From Rhodamnia argentea (Eukaryota > Streptophyta > Magnoliopsida > Myrtales > Myrtaceae): a DNA stretch of 64,000 bases. The position numbers and the translations under genes were made by a program. Of this stretch, positions 1 to 14,163 are shown piece after piece. The stretch is from NCBI RefSeq assembly GCF_020921035.1, contig NC_063156.1, positions 27,390,283-27,454,282 of the forward strand, in the 5' to 3' direction. Position 1 is the stretch's first letter. The number at the start of each line of letters is the position of its first letter. The notes beneath the pieces are model-generated. The model was not told where the DNA came from. It made no database searches and worked only from the letters and a program-made list of their open reading frames with translations.

Positions 1-1139
1 CTGGGACCGAGTGGGCCCAACTTGATAGGAAAGATAGTACCTATGATGACGAATCATCTGATGAAGAAGAAAATGGGGTTGTTCTTGCCGGGAGACACAA
101 GGATTCTGAACAACTGGGCAACATTCTTCGAACCGATGAAGACCTTGTGGTGAAGAGGGGTGCAAAACTTTTGCCTGGACTTCTTGAATATTCCAGGCTT
201 GTGGATGCAAATGCTGAGGATCCATCAAACGGTCCGATTAATTCAGTTCAATTTCATCGGAATGCTCAGTTGCTGGTTGCTGCTGGACTAGATCGAAGGC
301 TTAGATTTTTTCAAATTGACGGCAAACGGAACACAAAAATTCAGAGCATCTTTCTTGATGATTGCCCTATCAGAAAGGCATCCTTCACACCTGATGGATC
401 TCAGGTCATTGTATCAGGAAGGAGAAAGTTCTTTTATACTTTTGACTTGGTGAAAGCAAAGGTCGATAAAATAGGCCCCCTTGTCGGAAGGGAAGAGAAG
501 AGCCTGGAAGTCTTTGAGGTTTCTCCTGATTCTAGTATGATTGCATTTGTGGGCAACGAGGGCTATATCTTGCTAGTTTCATCCAGGACAAAAGAGTTGA
601 TTGGAACATTGAAGATGAATGGAACTGCTCGCTCCATAGCTTTTGCTAATAATGGCCAGGAGTTGCTGAGCTCGGGCGGCGATGGGCAGGTCTATCACTG
701 GGATTTAAGAACGCGGACTTGTTTCCATAAGGCTGTGGATGAGGGCTGTATTAATGGCACGGCACTTTGCACTTCTCCTGATGGAGCATTGTTTGCTGCG
801 GGTTCAGACAGCGGCATTGTGAATGTTTACAACAGACACGAGTTTTTGGGTGGGAAGAGAAAGCCAATCAAAGCCATTGAGAATCTAACAACTAAAGTGG
901 ATATCTTGAAATTTAATAATGACGCCCAAATACTGGCCATCTGCTCTGGCATGAAGAAGAACAGTTTGAAGTTGATACACGTCCCATCCTTTAGTGTGTT
1001 CTCGAACTTTCCTATGCAAAAGAGGAATCTGGAATATCCTCGCAGTGTGGATTTCAGCCCGGGAGGAGGTTTCTTGGCTGTAGGAAATGCTGCTGGAAGA
1101 GTTCTGTTATACAAGTTGCACCATTACGATCGGGCATGA
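1..1139 (+). CDS. UTP18: UTP18-like U3 snoRNP WD40 protein, C-terminal part (5' partial)
   Basis: The frame is open from base 3 to the TGA-terminated end with no intron, so the window cuts into the gene and about 378 residues are visible. The upstream part is acidic (runs of Asp/Glu around bases 45-75), followed by a WD40 propeller: blades can be traced by recurring motifs such as SPDGALFAAGSDSGIVNVYN and a clear Trp-Asp in YHWDLRT. The order (acidic linker, then GPINSVQFH, DGSQVIVSGRRKFFYTFD, and a C-terminal SVDFSPGGGFLAVGN blade) matches UTP18, a component of the U3 snoRNP/UTPB complex that processes 18S pre-rRNA in the nucleolus. Plant UTP18 genes are typically intronless and about 550 residues, so roughly a third lies outside the window. 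The family call is from memory of motif order. Confidence 0.85.
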   Translation, partial: GTEWAQLDRKDSTYDDESSDEEENGVVLAGRHKDSEQLGNILRTDEDLVVKRGAKLLPGLLEYSRLVDANAEDPSNGPINSVQFHRNAQLLVAAGLDRRLRFFQIDGKRNTKIQSIFLDDCPIRKASFTPDGSQVIVSGRRKFFYTFDLVKAKVDKIGPLVGREEKSLEVFEVSPDSSMIAFVGNEGYILLVSSRTKELIGTLKMNGTARSIAFANNGQELLSSGGDGQVYHWDLRTRTCFHKAVDEGCINGTALCTSPDGALFAAGSDSGIVNVYNRHEFLGGKRKPIKAIENLTTKVDILKFNNDAQILAICSGMKKNSLKLIHVPSFSVFSNFPMQKRNLEYPRSVDFSPGGGFLAVGNAAGRVLLYKLHHYDRA

Positions 1140-2881
1140 GATTCAAAATTGAGAATTGGCATCATAGGTCAAAGTGCCGGGACATTCCTCCTCGGTGTTG
1201 AAAGATCGAAATTCCGAGGTTTTGTTGGTTTGGTGAAGGTTTCTCAATCGATGGAAGTTATGGATGGTGATTGCTTCTCTCCTTTTGGTAACTTATTGAG
1301 ATGACACTGAGAATTCTCACTTGCTCTATTTTGGTGGCGTTTGGTATTGTTTATCCTTTCAGTCTGCTCTATTCTCACTGACTCCGACCCAGATGACCAC
1401 TCTTGTCCCTGAAATTGCTCGCATATGCAAACACTGGAGAAGCCGATACGAGGAACTGCAGGGCATGGACACAGAAGTATGCATGGGTGAAAAGATCAGG
1501 TCCTGCCATGTTGATGTGTGTAGGAAATTGAACATATGTGATGACTGAAAAACTTGTAGGCAATTGAAAAATGCTGATAGGCATGCTTTAGAATCTAGAT
1601 TATGTTGAATTAACCCAACAGAAGTGTCCGAAGTTCTTCTCTGTATTTGCAGAACTATTTCTACTTTGGTTATTGTTGTTTGTGTGCTTGCAACTATTTG
1701 GCTCTTCAGTACACTGGCAATCTACTTGAACCTCGGATTGAGTCTTGTGCAAGTTGTCTGTTGACTGTCTTGTTCCAAATATTACTTCCATAAATCTTCT
1801 GATTTTCTATAGTGCAGTAGAACTTTTTCTTATGTTGATGCGAAATTGATCTACTGTGTGATTATGGCCCTCGGTGAACTGCTAGCTCATACGTGGTTGA
1901 GATGATCAGGTCCATGTCTACTACTGAAGGACAAATATCATTTTCAGTTTTTTCTAGTGGATTTTGTTTAGCGATGAGGCAGTCACTATTGAAACATACT
2001 TTCACACAATCATGTTAGTAATTGCACGACCATATCTACCTGTAAGTGTCCTCTTGGGTATTTCACTGAAGTGGGAGCTGTGAAGCATTCATGTTCATAA
2101 ACCTATAGCTGCAGTTGGATGAAGTAACAGTGCTTTTGACTAACAACATGAGTATGCTTACAGTCCTTTCGTAGCTTTTGAAGTGAGATAGAACAGATTA
2201 ATCATCTCAGATGACTACTTTTGGTTTATTGGTATTAGCAATCCCGTTAGATTCAAAGCCCGACAATGCGATATGAGATCCAGTTGGGTACTCTGAGAAG
2301 AATTACAATATTCTTATTTCTGTTCAAAGCTGAATGTGTGAAAGAAGAAAAGAAAAAAAGGAAGGCTACAGAAAGGCCATGCCTTTGAACTCTGGAAGTG
2401 AAGCAGTTCTTGCTAGCAGAAGATAGCATACCAAGAACTGAAGAGAACCCATTTTCCAGAGGAGAGTACTGCTGCTAAGGGCGTACATGTTATCTCCACT
2501 ATAACTTTATATGCCGTTAATTCCAATTTTGATGATGATGATGAACCAATTCTCTGCTGATCAAACGAGCCAGATAATTCGACCAAAAAAAAAAAAAGAG
2601 CCAGATAAAACCTGCGTCGCTAGAGTGATCAGTGTAGGCGACAAAACCCAAATGTCCGATACTAGAACTCAAGAAATAGGAAATTCCATAAACATGTGGC
2701 CAGGAGTTCCCTGTCGAAAAGGAGAATTCGAGTGATTAGTCGATGAAAATAGGCCGTAATGTCTTCACATTTTGTAGCCTATCAAATAAGTAGAGAACTA
2801 CGAGTGGCCTCGTCCTCCAGCAAAGATCATCGAGACAATTCCTCAAGTTAGTCTCCGCATTTTTATAAGTTACGATTTCCC
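1140..2881. other. 3' UTR and intergenic sequence after the UTP18-like gene
   Basis: No reading frame here has protein-like composition or splice-compatible neighbours. The first few hundred bases are probably the 3' UTR. Short open frames around 1321-1548 and 2511-2735 have no recognisable motif and are left out. Confidence 0.6.
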
Positions 2882-3175
2882 GGGATACTTGTCCAAAAAA
2901 TCATAAATCTATTATACAATAGTCAGTTCAATCTTAAATTGGCACTCATCTCAATTGTGACAATTTAGTTATAAATCTTTCAATTGTGTCAATTTACTCA
3001 TAAACATTTCGAAGTTTTGCTAATTTAGTCCTAAAACCTATTATTTGGATAATTGACAGAAATGACTATATTGATAAATTGTCAAAAGATTTAGGATTAA
3101 ATTGACAATGTTGAAAGGTTTGGAATTGCATTGACCGTCGTGCAATATGTTTAGGACTCTTTGGACAATTTTCCC
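2882..3175. repeat. MITE-like inverted-repeat element, about 290 bp
   Basis: The left end (GGGATACTTGTCCAAAAAATC) and the reverse complement of the right end (GGGAAAATTGTCCAAAGAGTC) match and continue inward with similar spacing of taaa-ctatt and gtca-tcaat blocks. The interior holds several diverged copies of a unit of the form attgtgtcaatttagtcctaaa. No coding capacity. A clean target duplication is not visible, so the exact ends are uncertain. Similar inverted-repeat elements occur at 19.0, 31.1 and 45.0 kb. Confidence 0.6.
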
Positions 3176-3230
3176 AAGGTTCCTTTCTTTATAGCTACTT
3201 ATATTTTCCATATCAGAAATATCACCGACA

Positions 3231-3301
3231 GCACCAGTGGTCTAGTGGTAGAATAGTACCCTGCCACGGTACAGACCCGGGTTCGATTCCCGGCTGGTGC
3301 A
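3231..3301 (+). tRNA. tRNA-Gly-GCC: tRNA-Gly (anticodon GCC)
   Basis: A complete 71-base cloverleaf can be drawn. The acceptor stem GCACCAG pairs with CTGGTGC, followed by discriminator A at 3301. The D arm contains TCTAGTGGTAGAAT. The anticodon stem GTACC/GGTAC encloses the loop CTGCCAC with anticodon GCC at 3263-3265, and the T arm is CCCGGGTTCGATTCCCGG. A-box and B-box (GGTTCGATTCC) internal Pol III promoter elements are intact. There is no intron and no encoded CCA, as expected for a nuclear gene. It reads glycine codons GGC/GGU. Confidence 0.97.
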
Positions 3302-3307
3302 ACTCTA

Positions 3308-3320
3308 TTTTTTTTTTTTT
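3308..3320 (+). terminator. Pol III terminator of tRNA-Gly
   Basis: A run of T residues starts seven bases after the tRNA 3' end on the coding strand, a standard RNA polymerase III stop signal. Confidence 0.85.
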
Positions 3321-3622
3321 GTGAATTTTTTTTTTTGGAAATTTCAGAGGAAATTTAGGCCCTTTATCATTGGAATACGACGGCTGAAAATGATACAAAC
3401 TAGTCGTTCTGAGACAAAACACCACAATCTGCGCGCTTGCGCTTGATAATTTGTACAAGACAGTTCATGAAATATTAGCATTTATACAAGGCCAAGGTAG
3501 CTTTCACTTTCACTTTCATGCATGCTGATTTAAAATTATCACATCTCATAACATTATTATTCAACATCAACAAATCACAGACTCGCCTCGCTGTTCCTCG
3601 GAGACAAAGGACTTGGAGATTT

Positions 3623-6905
<3,283 letters not shown>

Positions 6906-7261
6906 TCCATGATGGAGAACGAGATGTCTTAGTGGCTTCCCATTTAGTAGAGTGAAGGCTGGCTAGTTGTCTGCTGTTCCTTCTGCAAGCAGACTTACCT
7001 TGCCCATTACATAAAACTTTTTGAAGATGGTCAGATAACCTAATGAAATGATAAATGGCAGTGTCACTGGGTGACTCCTGTGCACTAGTTAAGCATAATT
7101 TTTATGGAATAACTTAATAGTAATAGTGTACATTATAGATAATAGGAGAGACGGAGGTACATCGGAACTGTAGAGTTTCCAAAAAGTGATTACTTAACAA
7201 GTGCTTCCATGGCACCGATTTCCGGAATAATACCATGAACAGGACAATCACATTGCAAGAC

Positions 7262-7275
7262 TTGTATATAAATTA
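7262..7275 (-). promoter_or_regulatory. Possible TATA box of the aspartic proteinase gene
   Basis: AATTTATATACAAG on the minus strand lies about 680 bases upstream of the ATG, compatible with a short first leader exon and the proposed 5' UTR intron. Position and motif are the only evidence. Confidence 0.3.
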
Positions 7276-7856
7276 GTTTTTTCTGGTGGGACCGGTGGGT
7301 GTCACCGCCCGAACACACCCCACTCTGCGCGGGCCACAGGAAAGATCTACAGCAATCAGCAATCCCTTCCACGGGCGTCGTGTGAATGCCTCGGGGTACT
7401 GTGTCTCGGGTCACTGGCCGCCGTACATTTGTTCATTTTCGTCGCAATCCGATAACGAAGTCGTAGCTAAGTGATCGGGTTAGTTGTAATGTACTACATT
7501 CCATGTTTGCTTCCGGTGAAATGAACACGTTAACGATCAAACAGAGTCCTAAAACGACATGGTGTGTGTCCGGGACTACGGTGGAAATAGACCGATTTGG
7601 GACTCAAACCCCTTCTCCCTTTTGTCCCCTGTTTGTTTTTGGGGGGTGTCAATTCTTTTCTTCAGGAAGCCACCCGGCAATTTCCTTTGGTCTGTCATGT
7701 TCCCTCCAGGAAGCCACGAGCAATTTCCTTTCGAGTCCTGGGTTGCATACTTTTGTACGCAAGACGACGCCGTCGAGAGCAAGTGCATCTTTCGGCCCAC
7801 TGCCATTTTCGTCCTTATGTCTTTTCGGTCAACTGTAGTTCGTTTCTACCAAGAGG
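7276..7856. other. Non-coding stretch between the protease promoter and the MULE
   Basis: Moderately GC-rich with no convincing gene. It holds a short direct repeat: caggaagccac followed by gcaatttccttt occurs near 7663-7687 and again near 7709-7732. Confidence 0.5.
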
Positions 7857-7865
7857 CCGTATGTT

Positions 7866-7960
7866 GGGCTTTTTCCGAAAATGGGTAAAAAATGTTTTAC
7901 AAAATTAGGGCTAAATTTTTTTTATTTACGGATACGGGCTCGTGCAGTAGTATGGGTCGC
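7866..7960 (+). repeat. Left terminal inverted repeat of the MULE
   Basis: Inverted with respect to 12165-12256. The AT-rich DNA just inside it (about 7960-8225) is related to the arms of the foldback element at 32.25-33.62 kb; shared blocks include tttttataacataatta, ataattaataaataat and aaaataaaattggtaagata. Confidence 0.75.
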
Positions 7961-9149
7961 TTTCATTTATTTATAATTTCGTATTTTTAAAAAAATTTAA
8001 ATTATTTTATATTTATAACATTCATAGTTATATAACTTTGTAAATATAATTTTTTTCTTTTAAAAATTATTTTTATAACATAATTATCAATAATTAATTA
8101 AAAAAATTTTAAGATATATAATTAATAAATAATTTAGTATTTATGTAATTATTTTATTTAGTATGTAAATAATTAATAAAAAATATTCATAAAATAAAAT
8201 TGGTAAGATATATGAAGATAACATATCTAGATTAAAAGAACGTGGATAACAATTCATGAGCTAAAAAAATCCAGCAAATCAAAATTATAATAATTGATAG
8301 CAATCCTCAACCCCAATTACATTAATCGAAGATGTCGTCATCCTATGTGATCTTACGTTCTGCAATCGAGTCATCTCTGTTGTTCGGCGGGTATAGTATT
8401 GTATCGAGAATAAGGATGAGGTTCCGGGTGAGTAGGATATGTAGATGACGAACGCATATCCTGTGATGGGAAGCGTGATTGTGATGTGGATGCATTAACA
8501 AAGTCAGAAAATATCTTACGCTCGGATAGTACATATCATACCGTAGAAGGGCATGGGAAAAGAAGAGAGAAATCGAATCCATAAGAACTCAAAGAATTTG
8601 CTGGATCTAGGATTGTCGATTGTCACGGAAGGTAAAATTGGATCCCTCATGAAATGGGCCGGTAAACTGGCTGAACACCGCATTGAACTTTGTTTGGCTG
8701 AACCCCGGAGTAAACCCGGAGTGAAATCTATCGTATGATAGGCTAAGGGGTAGGAGACGACATCATTAACTGGATGAGCTCGAGTGGTCCTGCAGGTCGA
8801 CCGAATAGTCTCATGTGGGTCATCCACGTGCGGCCCAATGGATGTTGTTGTAGGTATTGGTTGAGGTGATGGAATCATTGTCATCCGCATCTCATTGTTG
8901 TAAGCGCATAGCATTGCTCTAACTATCCTCGCTATAGCCCACATGTTCTTCCGAGATGTAGCGGAACTTAATTGTATGATTTGTTCTACACCATCACCCT
9001 GTTCATGAAATCAAAGTCAGCAGAAGTTATCAAATGCCAATAACTTATGTTACTAAAAAAATAATTAATAAAATAAATTAAAAGTATTTGCATGAACTGT
9101 TGCATTCATTGCACCTTCCTTGTAAGAAATTTAACTCCATGTGTGTCTA

Positions 9150-10440
9150 CGGTACCATTACATATATTCTGAATGATATTGAAATGGCTTCGTTGCAAGA
9201 ACACCATTGATTATATAGTCAAAATGATCGTCCCATATATCAATCCACCGTCTGACCAAATCGACCTAATTCGTTACAACTGGCCTCAATTCAATATTAT
9301 TAAAGGCTATATGATTACGGGGAGGAGTAGGTATTGCCTCTTGCATACCAAACCGACAAAGTACTCGGTTTGGATAATGTCACTCAACGATGTAGAAACA
9401 GATGAGTGGGACATGAACCCTCCAAATGTGTTGTCCCTTGAGGCAGATGTCTGGTAGAATTTGAAGAATATCATCGATGTAAGGCTTCTAAGTAATAATT
9501 AAAACATATCAAATTAAACGAAAAATTAATTTAAAAGCTAACATTACATTGAACTCGTTGATTGCTATCATTACTTATATCTTCGGATGTCATTCTATCA
9601 AATTGGTAGCGCAAATATGGCAAAGTATGTGTGGAGACTTTTGTTATTTGTCGAGCTTGACTCCGATTACATAAACAAAAGACAAGAACAATTACACATA
9701 TTATGAATTGAAAAAAATTTATGACTCACGAACTGAAATGGCAATAGATCATATACCGACTACCAAGAGGTGCTTCTAGTAAAGGATCACGATTTCCGAT
9801 GGAAGGGGAGACACAAGCGAAACGATCCCACGCCCAAATCTACAATACATGTAGGGCACCACTGACTTAAGACGCCGATGGATCGGTTGCATTGTATAGC
9901 TCCCGATACAACTACGCAAGTCTTGTTGAACCCTAATTGTACTATGTAGGATGTTCGAGGTGCTCTAGTAGTGGAAAAAAAAATCAAACTAACCCCGGCA
10001 TCTAATTTGTCCGAAAAGATAGATCCTTCAAATAACCGGAGAATGAATACCCTAGCATGCTGCAGTATGGTAACCTCATCGGTATCGTCAAGAATTACAC
10101 CAAAGTATTTTATCAGCCAGCCTAACTTTACCATCGAACCACGTAATCGGGATGGGCGTTCGCCAAGTAGATTCTCACAAAGAGTGCCCCAATTCATATT
10201 AGTAGAGCTAGTAAGCGCATCTCTATCAATGAGAAGCCCCGTTAGAACCGCGATATCCTGCAGTATAATCATGCATTCACCTTCCGACATATGGAAGGTG
10301 TGAGTCTCGGACCTCCACCACTCGACCAAAGCCGTAATCAAATGCCAATTAAGTTGCCAAAATCCCATTAAATAAAATTCGTAAAATCCCAAACTCGAAG
10401 ATACGGTATTATACGATCATCAAGTTCAGGTACGTGTAAC
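9150..10440 (-). pseudogene. Plant mobile domain (PMD / MAIN-like) pseudogene inside the MULE
   Basis: A 201-residue open segment (10392-9787) contains ITALVEWWRSETHTFHMSEG and IILQDIAVLTGLLIDRDALT, the hallmark of the plant mobile domain (aminotransferase-like, as in MAIN, MAIL1 and PP7-long). Further domain blocks appear in other frames: IPYLRV upstream (about 10400), LAWLYRELYNATDPSA then VLQIWAWDRFACVSP (about 9920-9800), PLLEAPLGSRYMIYCHFS (about 9780-9730) and VPLICFYIVE then HYPNRVLCRFGMQEAIP (about 9410-9330). Joining them needs a frameshift near 10390, another in a nine-A run near 9974-9983, further stops near 9945, and a TGA replacing the expected Trp codon at 9382-9380. It is therefore a dead copy. 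Remnants may continue to about 8516. PMD genes are known to travel with Mutator and Gypsy elements. Confidence 0.75.
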
Positions 10441-10994
10441 GTCGATCTACCTCGCTGACATTTAAGAACTTGATTCTCATATATTTATAAAAAGTTTCAT
10501 TAACCATTAGTAGCAATTTTATTATGATACAATTGTTACAAATGATAGATTAACTGCTAAATTTCTTAATTACATCGGCGTCCCATATGGTCTGTGATCT
10601 ATGTCAGACCTGCCGTATAAGTAGTAAATCATCCTCGGGTCCCGGCTGGATATAATTTATACGTGCCATGTCTACAAATGAAACATAGGAATTTTAATAA
10701 ATATCGCACAATTGTGATATTATAACATTACAAAAAATTCATATATTTAATTTACATAATTCACACAACTAAATTGAGTATGAAAATCAAATGTATTACA
10801 TTCAATGTTCATATTCATTTCGTACTATTCTATCTCCCGAGTGCAAGTCACGAAAGATTTAGACGACATTCCGCTAAATAAAGAAATTACAAATTATTTT
10901 ACATCTAAAATTTAATAAATATTTTCCCTACACATTAACAAATTAACATTATAACTATCAATATAACAAATGAAATAAATGCCATAACAAAATA

Positions 10995-11028
<34 letters not shown>
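10995..11028. repeat. (AAT)n microsatellite
   Basis: About 11 perfect AAT units inside the AT-rich interior of the MULE, directly next to the nested inverted repeat. Confidence 0.95.
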
Positions 11029-11029
<1 letters not shown>

Positions 11030-11037
11030 AAAAAATT

Positions 11038-11265
11038 CAAATAGGGTAAAAAAAATATTTACGAATTTAGGTATTCTTTAAAAATATTTACGAATTTAGG
11101 GCATGTGCGGCTGTTTCACAGCCATTTTTTTTTTTTTGGGTTTTTGTAAATTTTTCCATTTTTTATTTTTTTTAATAGCCCTTTCTCGTTCCTAAATGCG
11201 TAAATATTTGTAAAGAATACCTAAATTCGCAAATATTTTTTTTACCCTATTTTTCAAAAAAGCCC
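11038..11265. repeat. Nested inverted repeat with MULE-like end
   Basis: The left arm (atagggtaaaaaaaatattt, then acgaatttaggtattcttt) is repeated in reverse complement at about 11200-11262. The outer part of the right arm, read inward, is GGGCTTTTTTGAAAAATAGG, resembling the ends of the surrounding MULE. It may be a small non-autonomous relative inserted inside it, with its left extremity eroded or replaced by the AAT repeat. Confidence 0.6.
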
Positions 11266-11280
11266 ATAGCAACCCATAAA

Positions 11281-12164
11281 GAACACAAAAACACAAAAAC
11301 ATTATAACTATTACCAAAACATTAACGAAAAATTAAAACATATTACTAACAACCTATAAGTAACATAGAATTACATAAAAGACTCACATTTCAACTAAAT
11401 ATACTCATTAAATCTCATTAACATTATAACTATTAATATAACAAATGACAAAAAAATAAATAATAATAAGAACAATAATATAACAAATGCAAATAAATGA
11501 TTCATGTATAAATAATAACAAAATAAATAAATCTATACCTAAGAAACTTAAAAAAAAATAACTACACCAAAACTTAACCCAAGCTGCCGAGGGAGAGCAC
11601 GCATTGAATGAAGAGCTCAAACGCCCGGGAGAAAGCACCGAGTGAGGAGGCCGGCTTTGCTTTTATCTCAAATTCTGCTAAATAAAAAATTCACAAATTA
11701 ATTTAAACATTACGAAAATATTAACAAAAAAATTAAAAAACATATTACTAACAACTTATACATAACATAAAATTACATAAAAATTTAATACTTAATTAAA
11801 AAAAATTAATATCGATAAAGGCGCATGAGGCGAAGGAGGATCTCCTTCAATGAGCGAGGAAGGATGATGAAAAGAAAGTACCGAGCAAGAGAGAACGAGG
11901 ATGAGGGAGAATGAACGAGGGCAATGAAGAATGAATGCGAGTGAGGGAGAAAATGAACGCGGGCGAGGGAACAATGAAGGCCGGAACGAAGAATGCACGC
12001 GAGCAAGGGGGAAAATGAACGCGGGCGAGGGAAGATCTTCGTTGCCAGCTTTGCTTTATAGCAAAGCCGGCCTTCACAGGCACACATATTTGTGTGCCCG
12101 TGAAGGAGCAGGCACCTGAAAATGTCAGGCGCATAGGGGCTTGGGCCCGTGCGACTACCGCACG
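11281..12164. repeat. Internal repeats of the MULE 3' half
   Basis: A roughly 90-base A-rich unit (with catattactaacaac followed by tacataa) occurs at about 11281-11370 and again at about 11697-11790. A GC-rich unit containing aaaatgaacgcgggcgaggg occurs at about 11949 and 12013. No reading frame in this part looks protein-coding. Confidence 0.55.
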
Positions 12165-12256
12165 GGCGGACTGCCGCGCGGGCCCCGAATTGCTAAATAA
12201 AAAAAATTGCTCTAATTTCGTAATTTTTTTTTTGGGCCCATTTTCGAAAAAAGCCC
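12165..12256 (-). repeat. Right terminal inverted repeat of the MULE
   Basis: Counterpart of 7866-7960. It ends in AAGCCC at 12251-12256 and is followed by the second copy of the 9-bp target duplication. Confidence 0.75.
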
Positions 12257-12265
12257 CCGCATGTT

Positions 12266-13926
12266 CAATTGAAAACTCAATTATTTTTTAAAAATATTTT
12301 TCTAATAAATGTTGTTTCTAGAAAATGAATTGTTTTCTTGTATTTGGTTCCACTGAAGACGCAGTTAGAGAAGATATTTTATGGTTTTTATTAACGATAA
12401 AACTAGCTAACAAAACAATTGATTGTTAACAACAACCGCTAGTTCAAACCGGTCTTATTTAAGGGTACCTAATAAAAATCAATTAATTAACAGCACATTT
12501 ACGAATTATTTAAGTTCAGATATGAATTTCTTTTCAATTTCGAAGGTTAAAAATAGAAAAAGCAAAAGAAAATAATTTTTTTTTATGGTCATTGTTTTAA
12601 AGATTGGTAAAATGATTTCAAATGACAATTTTCGCAATTTACTATATTTTTTTTTCTGGTAGTAATTCATCTGTATATCAGCTATCCAGACATCTTCTCA
12701 CAATTTGATGATTTTTTTTTTGTTGGTAGTAATTCATCTGATTATCAGCTGTCCAGACATACTTTCATTCTAAAAGCTCAAAGCAATAGATTTCATAATG
12801 TTAGGAAAAGGGAAAGCAATCGAGCTAAACACTAGAATCTGCCGTTTGGTTACTTATATAAACTCCCACATGAAAAAAAGAGAGAAAAAAGAAGGCTTGT
12901 AACAATCAATTACAAAATGTTACCACTCTGACAAAACAATTGCCTCTTCCTTTGCTGTTTCATACATGACTAAAAAGTGATAAACAAGCCAGGCGAGAAT
13001 ACAAGTGTAGAGTAGCTAGCAAAAAATAAATAAGTAAAGAGAACAACCGTATAGAAGATCCATATGATAGCTCTTTGTTCCTCCTGTTCAACCCACATTC
13101 ACCAGCACCACACTGATTACTGCACAGTTACAACATTTGATGCCACAAGATTTCCGCTGGTCCTTAGAACCTGGCTTTCAACTTGTCCTCCCAGAAATCC
13201 CTTCAAATATGAAAAACAATCCTGGCCCCTATCAAACGAGCGTAACGTCCCACGCAAAGAGCCATATTACCAGTCCATAGTCAAGAATACAACCTATCAC
13301 ATCATCAAACAGCTGATGTAAGCGAATATTCATATGTGTCCCGGCTTATACTACCTTTCCAAGAAATGATATGCAGACCGCATATCAAGATACTTTGCAG
13401 TTTCAATAAGCCCTTGTCATGCTCGAGATTTCAAAACCTTTTAGACACTTTGTATAGAGTCAGAATCAGCCTCCTCATGCTAAAGGTAAACTTCAATTAT
13501 TGCAGGAAAAGCAGTGCTCTGAACCAATGGTTGCTCAATAAAAGCTGCCTTAATGCAGCTAAAGTTAAATCAATAAACATATGTTACTCCACTTTTGCAC
13601 ACTTCCCACCCTCATAGTAGGATGACCATTTGCATGACCATACTAAAGTTTTTGACAAGTAATAAGTCTAAAGATATAGCTCACACCATTTAAGGGAGAC
13701 CGCTCTGTTGTTAGCTCTGCCAGTAGTCCTATACATGCTAAACCCCAGCTGCTGCTTTAGCATCAGAGTCCTTCTTTCCCTGCTAATTGGGCAATCAGGT
13801 AAAGATGTCATTATGTCATCCTGGAGAAATCAAAGCAACATTAAAAAACTCAAGTAAAAGGGACTTCAGAACCCAACTTGATGTCAACCACGTAAGGCTC
13901 CTCATATATGTAGGATGGCAATTTGG
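12266..13926. other. Intergenic DNA downstream of glutathione reductase
   Basis: AT-rich and without a supported gene. A direct duplication is present: a unit tggtagtaattcatctg followed by atcagct and ccagacat occurs at 12657-12693 and 12724-12760. The stretch from about 13000 to 13900 may include 3' UTR or downstream sequence of the minus-strand reductase gene. Confidence 0.5.
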
Positions 13927-13927
13927 A

Positions 13928-14163
13928 CAAGCGCGCATGGCAACACTTTTGCTCTAGAAATCAACTTCCGGCCAGAAATTGATTTTTCTACTTCTAGAGA
14001 AGTAAATCGTTTTTATTTTTTCAAGTGGCTCCAAAACTACTTCTGGAGCGAAAAAATATTTCAGAAGTACAAAAATGAAGTTGCGTAACCAAACGAATTT
14101 CTGTTCCAGAAGTTGTATTACTAAACGGATTTCTGCTTCATAAGTGTTGTCATGCACGCCGAC
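13928..14163 (-). repeat. MITE copy 1 (hAT-like ends), beside glutathione reductase
   Basis: An element of about 235 bp bounded by GCGCGCATGGCAACACTT and, in reverse complement, GGCGTGCATGACAACACTT. Its interior (aagtggctccaaaactacttctg and repeated aaacg-atttctg-tcc-agaagt blocks) is the same as the element at 15363-15597 but in the opposite orientation. No coding capacity. Confidence 0.75.

Larger units (their letters stand above)
7866..12256. mobile_element. Mutator-like element (MULE) carrying a PMD pseudogene, 4391 bp
   Basis: The left end (GGGCTTTTTCCGAAAATGGG) and the reverse complement of the right end (GGGCTTTTTTCGAAAATGGG) match at 19 of 20 positions, and the similarity continues for about 80-95 bases (shared AAATTAG, AATTTTTTTTATTTA and a GC-rich segment). 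Immediately outside are CCGTATGTT (7857-7865) and CCGCATGTT (12257-12265), a 9-bp target duplication with one mismatch. Nine-base duplications and long terminal repeats are the signature of the Mutator superfamily. The interior contains a plant mobile domain gene on the minus strand, broken by mutations, and AT-rich repeats. I see no transposase, so the copy is non-autonomous. The one mismatch in the duplication and the decayed gene suggest an old insertion. Confidence 0.85.

Noticed and set aside
3222-3458. 78-residue minus-strand frame containing PGIEPGSVPWQGT
   Set aside because: It is translation of the tRNA-Gly gene and its poly-T terminator.
9173-9457. 94-residue plus-strand frame in the MULE
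   Set aside because: It is the antisense of a PMD block on the minus strand (VPLICFYIVE...HYPNRVLCRFGM), which explains the sequence better.
11792-12134. Ser/His/Pro-rich minus-strand frames in the MULE 3' half
   Set aside because: They overlap in several frames over GA-rich repeated DNA and have no domain.
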